Assembly: GCA_003024785.1 (NCBI GenBank)
Contig: PUQB01000012.1
Location: 1,295,891 to 1,359,890 of the forward strand
Source of the DNA: Selaginella tamariscina
Taxonomy: Eukaryota; Streptophyta; Lycopodiopsida; Selaginellales; Selaginellaceae
Direction of reading: 5' to 3'
DNA: 64,000 bases
Of this stretch, positions 58,098 through 64,000 are shown piece after piece. Each line of letters opens with the position of its first letter. The stretch's first letter is position 1. The notes under the pieces are model-generated. The model saw only the letters and a program-made list of their open reading frames with translations. It was not told where the DNA came from and searched no databases. Made by a program: the position numbers and the translations under genes.

Positions 58098-59507
58098 ATG
58101 GACACCCAGAACAAGAACTCGATCACGCAGGGGTTGGAGGAAGAAGAGTTTCTCATTCATGTTTTGCCTGGTGAAGTTCTAAAGACAATCTTTGACAGTC
58201 TACACATTGAATTGTGCTGACGCATGTTACTCTTGTTTGCAAGGATTGGCTGCAGTTGAGTAGATTTCATGTACTTTTGCTTGTACAAGTTTAATTATGT
58301 AAAAAAGTGTCAAAACCCCTTAATTATTTTTGAAGATCTTTTTATAATGTGTTATATTTATATAATCTGGACATGCTGGATTGCATATGTGAGTACATGT
58401 TATTACTATTTTTTTTGGTGTGATGACTTTATTTGAGCTGTATATGCATATCCTACTTCATTTTATGTATACATGTCTATGTAATAGTTCTACTCCGTGG
58501 TTGTACATTCAAGGGCTGTATATATATATTGCAAGATTTGCGTGTGTGAGAGAGAATTATTTCCATACAATAACTACGTAATAATACTAACTAAAAATCT
58601 AGGTTCGAGAAGTATCATCTATACATGTTCCAAGGAGGAGTGCTCTGGACAATACTCAAATCATGAAGCTCATTGATAATCACCACTCCACGATTGAAAA
58701 ACTCGACCTTTGCCAGTGAGTATATGTATATTATATCACCTCTTATTATAGTATTGAATGTTTAATGATTAATGTGTATACATACTTATACACACACACT
58801 TATATATATATATATATTATATTTGTTGTTATCTGTTTATTTATTGCAGGATGCATTGGGAAGATGATGAACTCATTACAATAATCTCTAAGCTTAAAAA
58901 ACTTAAGAGCCTATCAACTGAATGCTCCATTAAGGGCTTTGGAAACGTTGTAGAATCACTTCCTATGCAGTTGACATATTTGTGTTTGGTTACAAGTGAC
59001 GTACTTGAAGAGACTCCTGGACACTCCTACTAACTTGTTTCATATTCTGCTTAAGCATTGCCCTTTATTGCAATGTCTAGAACTCGATATAGTTCATACA
59101 GATTGGATACCCTACAAGGTTTTATTTGTCTTACACGTCTTGAGATTGAGTCCTCCTCTGTGAAGTGGCCTGATGTGAATAGTATATTCCAAGCATGTAG
59201 AGGTCTAGAGAGCGTCTCTTTGTTTTCAGGTGCACTGCGTCGTCGTAGTAAAGGGCCGTGGCTGTTTGGTTTACCATCAAATCTTCATTGTTTACGCCTT
59301 CATACCATTCACAACAATGCAAGTCGCTGCATTCGTTATAGTATGGTAACGCCTCTGTTTATGCTGCTGAAGAACGGAAACCAACTACGCAGTATGTATG
59401 CACATGATTCACCTACTGTTAACTGGTTTTGCATACCTTGCTTGTGTAAAAATTTCAAAGTCTTGGATCTTACTACTAATAGATCTCCATTGGAGCCTTT
59501 CACTAAG
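58098..59507 (+). pseudogene. F-box/LRR gene, copy C, best preserved but damaged
   Basis: ATG at 58098 opens MDTQNKNSITQGLEEEEFL, then the F-box core VLPGEVLKTIFDSLHIEL. One T is missing after GAATT compared with B, giving TGC TGA, so the second half (LTHVTLVCKDW) is out of frame. Exon 2 is 58603-58715 (CTAG acceptor, GTGAGT donor). Exon 3 starts at 58850 after an intact TTGCAG and ends at 59507 with GTAAGT. It carries LRR-like segments (IISKLKKLKSLSTECS, LTYLCLVTSDVLEE, GLESVSLFSGAL, LHCLRLHTIHN). A two-base loss near 59010 (ACTCCTGGACAC against ATTCCTCTGGACAC) breaks exon 3. The last ~145 codons are open. No following exon is visible. Confidence 0.8.
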
Positions 59508-59609
59508 GTAAGTGTATACTTGTATATATTTGGGTATCTATTGTACTTAGATATAATAACAATTAGAACATATCAATATCCGTGCTAAAATGTACTTATG
59601 TACCTTAGT

Positions 59610-59960
59610 AATTTTTATTGAAATATAAAAGCTTGTAACAAATTAAAATTATTCTATATTAATGATAACTCATAAAAAAAGTGTTACAACATCACCAATG
59701 TAAATAAGAAGTATGTATATTATGAGTGTGTATATATATGTGGGAGAATGTTTTATTGTGTGTAGATGTTAGTGTGCATGTTGATATGTGCATGTGCATA
59801 TACTTATGTATAACATATTTGTGTGTGTCTATCGATGTTTTAATGTGTGATTGTTTTATCATGTGTGTGCATATCTATGTGTCTATGGATGCTTTAGCGT
59901 GCCGTGTGCATATATGTGTATAAGTGTTTTATTGTTCATGTGTGTAAATGTTTCTTTGCA
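59610..59960. repeat. TG-rich microsatellite tract, copy C
   Basis: Same tract as in A and B (GTGTATATATATGTGGGAGA, GTGTGCATATCTATG). The 65-codon reading across it is Cys/Val/Met-rich only because of the repeat. Confidence 0.75.
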
Positions 59961-60111
59961 TGTGCATGCAAAGCATCACCATGAAAAGGCATCTAGGTTA
60001 GGGATCATTGTATAAGTGATGGGAAGATATTACAAGATGAATATTTTGTTTCCTTACAATGTAACATATTTCAAAATATTCTTAATATTCAAATATAAAT
60101 TAAGAATATAA

Positions 60112-60300
60112 AAAAGAAGGTTTTCACAAGTGGTTTTCTTTAAAAGAGGCAAAAGAGATGACAAAAACTAAAATGTTCAAACCCGTAAAATGGACTCATG
60201 AACTTAGTGGTTGGACCATAAAGATAGTGAATAGTTTAGGTTTTGTAAGAAAGATTGTCTTTGATCCTTGCTAATAAGGTAAATTGTAGACAAGGTAAGG
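60112..60300 (+). pseudogene. Relic of a duplicated protease 5' end (copy C)
   Basis: Same relic as in A and B: TTTCACAAGTGGTTTTCTTT and AAAATGTTCAAACCCGTAAA, matching the FQKW and KMFKP coding stretches of the gene, then a decayed match to the pre-Cys segment. No catalytic residues. Confidence 0.65.
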
Positions 60301-60737
60301 TACATTTTATTATAGTTTTAGTTGTCAATTCATAATTGATATTCATTATATCACATTTTGATGATGACTTATACAACAAGTTATTAAGGCAAGGACCCTC
60401 AGTTTACCTAGCACCAATAAGTGGCATCACACGGATGATGTAGTATATATAACTCAATAGATTTTAATAACTTGTTTTCTAATTATACATTTTGACATCT
60501 AACATATTGTATATTACTACCTCTAGCATGTGTATTTTATGTTGGCATCTAACCGTCGGTTCTACAAATCTATCCATCATCCATCGGATTTGTGGCTACT
60601 TGTACATATAAGTTGCAAACTTTTCTAGGGTTACATTCATATATACACATTCTACTTTTTTCTCTTATAAAAATCAGGGTTTATAGCGACACGTTTTACA
60701 TTCTATTATAAAACATACAGCTTGTTGTAATATCACA

Positions 60738-61636
60738 ATGGATATCAAGCATGTAAAATCAGAGCCAAAGTTTCAAAAGTGGTCGTTGTTAAAAGATGAA
60801 GATTCGCCACAACATAAACACAAGATGTTCAAACCAATCAAAGGGACCCACGGATTCAAAGGATGGGCCAAGGGGACAATAACTTGTCCAGGTTTTGTTG
60901 TTTCTAAGTCTCAAAAAAGAAGTATAATCAGGACACTAAGGAAGATTGCCATTGATGTCCCTGCTAGTAAGGTAGATTGGCGACAAGCAGGTATATTACC
61001 TAGGGTTACTAATCAAAGGGAAGGTGCTAGTTGTTGGGTAGTTTCAGCTGTCACTTGCTTGCTGCTCGACGCAAACAATTGGGACTTACCCAACATGTGG
61101 AAGACTTGTCCTTCCAATATGTGTTGGATCGTTTTGTTTTAAGAGATCCAATGCATTACAATGGTGGGAATACCATAAAATGCGTTGAGTTCTTGAGGGA
61201 AACAGGGACATGCAAGGCATTGGAATATGCCCCGTATTATGGAGTTGGTTATAAGGGACTCAGTCAAATTAAAAGAGATACAAATAGAGTTGCAGCAAGA
61301 AACGCTTCCATGAGGAAAGTATCAAATTTTGTGGTTTTACAAAATGTAAGCCTAGAGGTTTTAATGGCATGTGTGACTGATGGCCCAGTCCTTGTTGGAG
61401 TTGCAACTCATTTGCGTGATCTAAATAATCAACATTTAGATGCGGAAAGTAACTATGTTGGTAGATATGTGGAGTATAGTCAACATGAAGTTGTAGTGGT
61501 TGGCTATGATGAATATGGATTCATTATCATGAATTCATATGGTTGTAGATTTGGGTCAAACGGATATTTCAGAATTTTATATCATGAAGTCTACCAATCA
61601 CGCATATGTGAGGAAGTTATACTTGTTTTTGTGTAA
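60738..61636 (+). pseudogene. Papain-like cysteine protease (C1A fold), copy C, one frameshift
   Basis: 899 bases from ATG to TAA, one fewer than the 900 expected for 299 codons. The reading is open through Gln93, Cys99 and about residue 108. One A is missing near 61061 (TTGCTTGCTGC against TTGCTTAGCTGC in A and B). The rest, from LAARRKQLGL to the end with NGG, His250 and Asn266, is open in the next frame. This is the least damaged copy. Upstream TATA-like boxes lie near 60666 and 60706. Like the others it has no I29 inhibitor prodomain, no secretion signal and no intron, which is unusual for plant C1A enzymes. Confidence 0.87.
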
Positions 61637-63070
61637 AGTACAACATTATTTCAGTTGCTCCTTGAAGAAGTAACAAAACAAAGAGTATAGATATCAAGAG
61701 CTATTGTCCAAAAGAGAAATTGAGATAATATGAAATTACGGTCTCGTGTTAATATGATATGTTCAAAATTGATTTTCTTTGTTTATTAGAACAATTCCAA
61801 TTCTTTATAAAACTGGTTAATATGTTATGTTTAGTTGTGAAATAGTTTATATGCAAGAGCTGTACTAACTTTCTAATTAATTCATTAATTATGGGTGGAT
61901 GCACCCTTTCGCTGCCTTAGATCTGCCACCCACACGAGCAAAATACATGTTAGGTGTTAGTTGCCATATACGAGACAATAAAGATTAAACACACGTAACT
62001 AATATTCCTAAAATATAAAAATGAATTAATTAAAACATTAATATATCGACACATATTCCACTTTAAGTTACTATTTATATTTAATTAAAATTACATAATT
62101 AAAACACATATACACATACACATTTGCACACTTGAATTATGATTTAAGAACTACCATAATTTTAACTTGATATTAACAAATTCAAAAACATTTATAAAAT
62201 CTTTCACACAGTGAATTATTATTAATGAAAATTGGATTAATAAAAGTACAATTACATTTTAATTCCACTTGAAATTGAATTACATTGGAATTTGAATATA
62301 AAATATATGCACTTCGCTTTTAATATTTTCTTTAACCCTAATTCATTTATCATATATTATATTTTTAAACCACACAGATTAAATCCTTAATTATATCTAC
62401 TAATATGGTAATTATTATATAATATAGAGGGAATTGGGCCAAATGGAGGACTCAATGGACATGTGGAGGAAGATTGAAGGGCTCCACTAACTCATTTTCT
62501 TATACTCTTCTATAGTCTTTATTCTTTGGTTACTCTAAGTATCCTTTATACTTGATATTAGAGGGTAGTCCCTCACTCAACTTTCTACTTTATACTCTTC
62601 CCTGAATGAATAACTCTTTTCTATTATTTTCCTCCTTGATAGCTTCTTTTCTATTATTCTCCCTCTAGTAGCTCCTTCTCCCCTTACAACCCGTTATTAT
62701 TTTGTGTGTGAGTGTGTAGCTAACAACTAAGCATTCTTACACCACACATCTTATGGAACCCTTGCATCCTTATAGAACCCTTGCATTATTGAAGATCCTT
62801 ACAAGCTAATCCTTCAGGCAAATGCCATCTCTCTGGACACTCATGCAAGTGGACGCCATTTGTCAAATGCAATCAGCTGGTGTGGTCTGAGTGAGGAAGG
62901 AGGTGGGAGTTGGTAGAATTCATAAAAGTGACATTTAAGAATGGGGATAATTTGTCATTCAAGAGGAATAATGTAATGAATACATGTTCAAGACACTCAT
63001 ATAAGTAATGCTGTGAACATATTTGATTATGTCATATTATGATACATTATAGAACAACATGTAGAGTATA

Positions 63071-63107
<37 letters not shown>

Positions 63108-64000
63108 AATACACATACATGTGTACCTTCAAATAATCATAATATACTATTAGTTCCTCTCTCCAAGCGTATAATGAAGGGAGAAAACTTAAGAGGTAGG
63201 TTGTTATTACATTGACTATCAGATTTTCATGTCAATAATATTCATGCAGACTGGAATAGTTACAAACCTAACCGTGAGAGTAGTTGAAGAAATATCTAGA
63301 TTTTGTTCTTGCACTATAAGTTTGGTGTCACAATATATAGTTTAATGATATTGTATTTTCAAAGAAGGCATATTTAAAGTGCAGGTTCTTAAAGAATATA
63401 TAACCATTTATTTATTCAACTTAGAATTATAAAGCAACTCAAAACTCAACTTAAAACTTATTAGGACTTTTTGAAATTCCCATGGAACTTGTAGAACTTT
63501 TGGGAATTCCCATGGAATTTTTTAGGACTTTTGAGAATTTTAGGAGGTCTTGGATTTATCACTTTGCTTATAATAGATTTTGAGAGTTATGTATGAAATA
63601 ATTCATTTGAGACATAATAACATAATAGTAATAGTAATTTACTAAGCTCAATCTCATGCTTATATGTATACTAAAATACCTAAACACGTGCATATGAATT
63701 ATATAATCAAATGTAAATGAACATTGTAACTAAAATGGGAATGATATATGAAAATGGGAATATAAAAAAAAATTTAATTAACTTATGTATTAAACATACA
63801 TTTTAAAGAATATTCTTTTTTTAAACATATATTATTCTAAAAATTATTTTTTTATTAAAAAATGCTAATTAAATAATTAAAATTGCTAATTATTTAGAAA
63901 ATGGGACTATAGACATTCCCATTTTAATTACAATGTTCATGTAAATATAAAACAAAAATAGCTTGAATTAACAAAAATCAAAAGAAAAATAAAGATAAAG
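61637..64000. other. AT-rich 3' flank of copy C
   Basis: Collinear with 38717-40990. It contains a longer TA microsatellite (about 63070-63105), the pyrimidine-rich TTCTTTTCTATTAT repeats (about 62615-62670), ACCCTTGCAT duplications (about 62758-62790), and GGAATTCCCATGGAA repeats (about 63473-63515). No gene seen before the window ends. Confidence 0.7.
63070..63105. repeat. (TA)n microsatellite
   Basis: An uninterrupted TA run, longer here than in copy B (about 40118-40143) or copy A (about 6738-6768), a length-variable site between duplicates. Confidence 0.9.

Larger units (their letters stand above)
56535..64000 (+). repeat. Copy C of the duplicated block (direct to B), cut by the window
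   Basis: Collinear with 33580-40990 of copy B: Gypsy fragment, F-box/LRR gene, spacer, relic, protease, flank. It runs off the right edge before the antisense exon and the second Gypsy fossil would appear. Spacing from the B to C F-box starts is about 22.9 kb. Confidence 0.9.

Noticed and set aside
59726-59923. Cys/Met/Val-rich 65-codon ORF
   Set aside because: Falls in the TG-rich tract shared by all blocks, with no motif.

Overview
The window looks like nuclear DNA of a land plant. The signs are plant-style F-box/LRR and F-box/kelch genes with GT-AG introns, a papain-fold cysteine protease, decayed Ty3/Gypsy retroelements, long AT-rich intergenic DNA with many microsatellites, and very low gene density. 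The lineage cannot be fixed from the sequence alone; a non-flowering land plant is possible but unproven.

The dominant feature is a duplicated block of about 12 kb. It carries, in order, an F-box/LRR gene, a relic of a protease 5' end, a papain-like protease gene of 299 codons, a long AT-rich flank with an antisense exon pair and minisatellites, and a Gypsy-family fossil. Copy A lies on the minus strand (1-12257, running off the left edge). Copy B lies on the plus strand (34665-46002). The two form a giant inverted repeat around a spacer of about 22.4 kb. Copy C lies in direct orientation to B (56535-64000, running off the right edge). A fourth, older and internally inverted remnant sits at about 52000-53440. 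The three protease copies share one 299-codon reading with Cys/His/Asn and oxyanion Gln retained, yet each is interrupted at a different place. The F-box/LRR copies are also each damaged.

Region by region: 1-3245 Gypsy fossil; 3246-8194 copy A flank; 8195-9089 protease A; 10279-11764 F-box/LRR A; 12260-14950 AT-rich DNA; 14960-15800 possible exon scraps; 16059-16132 tRNA-Arg-like gene; 16690-19857 broken gene with pieces resembling the delta-endotoxin N-terminal domain; 21359-22433 unidentified exons; 22600-27400 Gypsy-like fossil; 28200-32130 unresolved scraps with a Cys-rich ORF; 32400-34440 Gypsy fossils; 34665-46002 copy B; 46555-50220 nested Gypsy fossil; 50220-50990 degenerate repeat; 52000-53440 ancient fourth copy; 54150-55055 LTR-like sequence with an embedded 32-bp array; 55389-56419 F-box/kelch pseudogene; 56535-64000 copy C.

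No gene in the window is intact as written. The locus looks like a birth-and-death cluster of F-box and protease genes expanded by segmental duplication in a retroelement-rich setting. Some single-base frameshifts may be assembly errors rather than true mutations.
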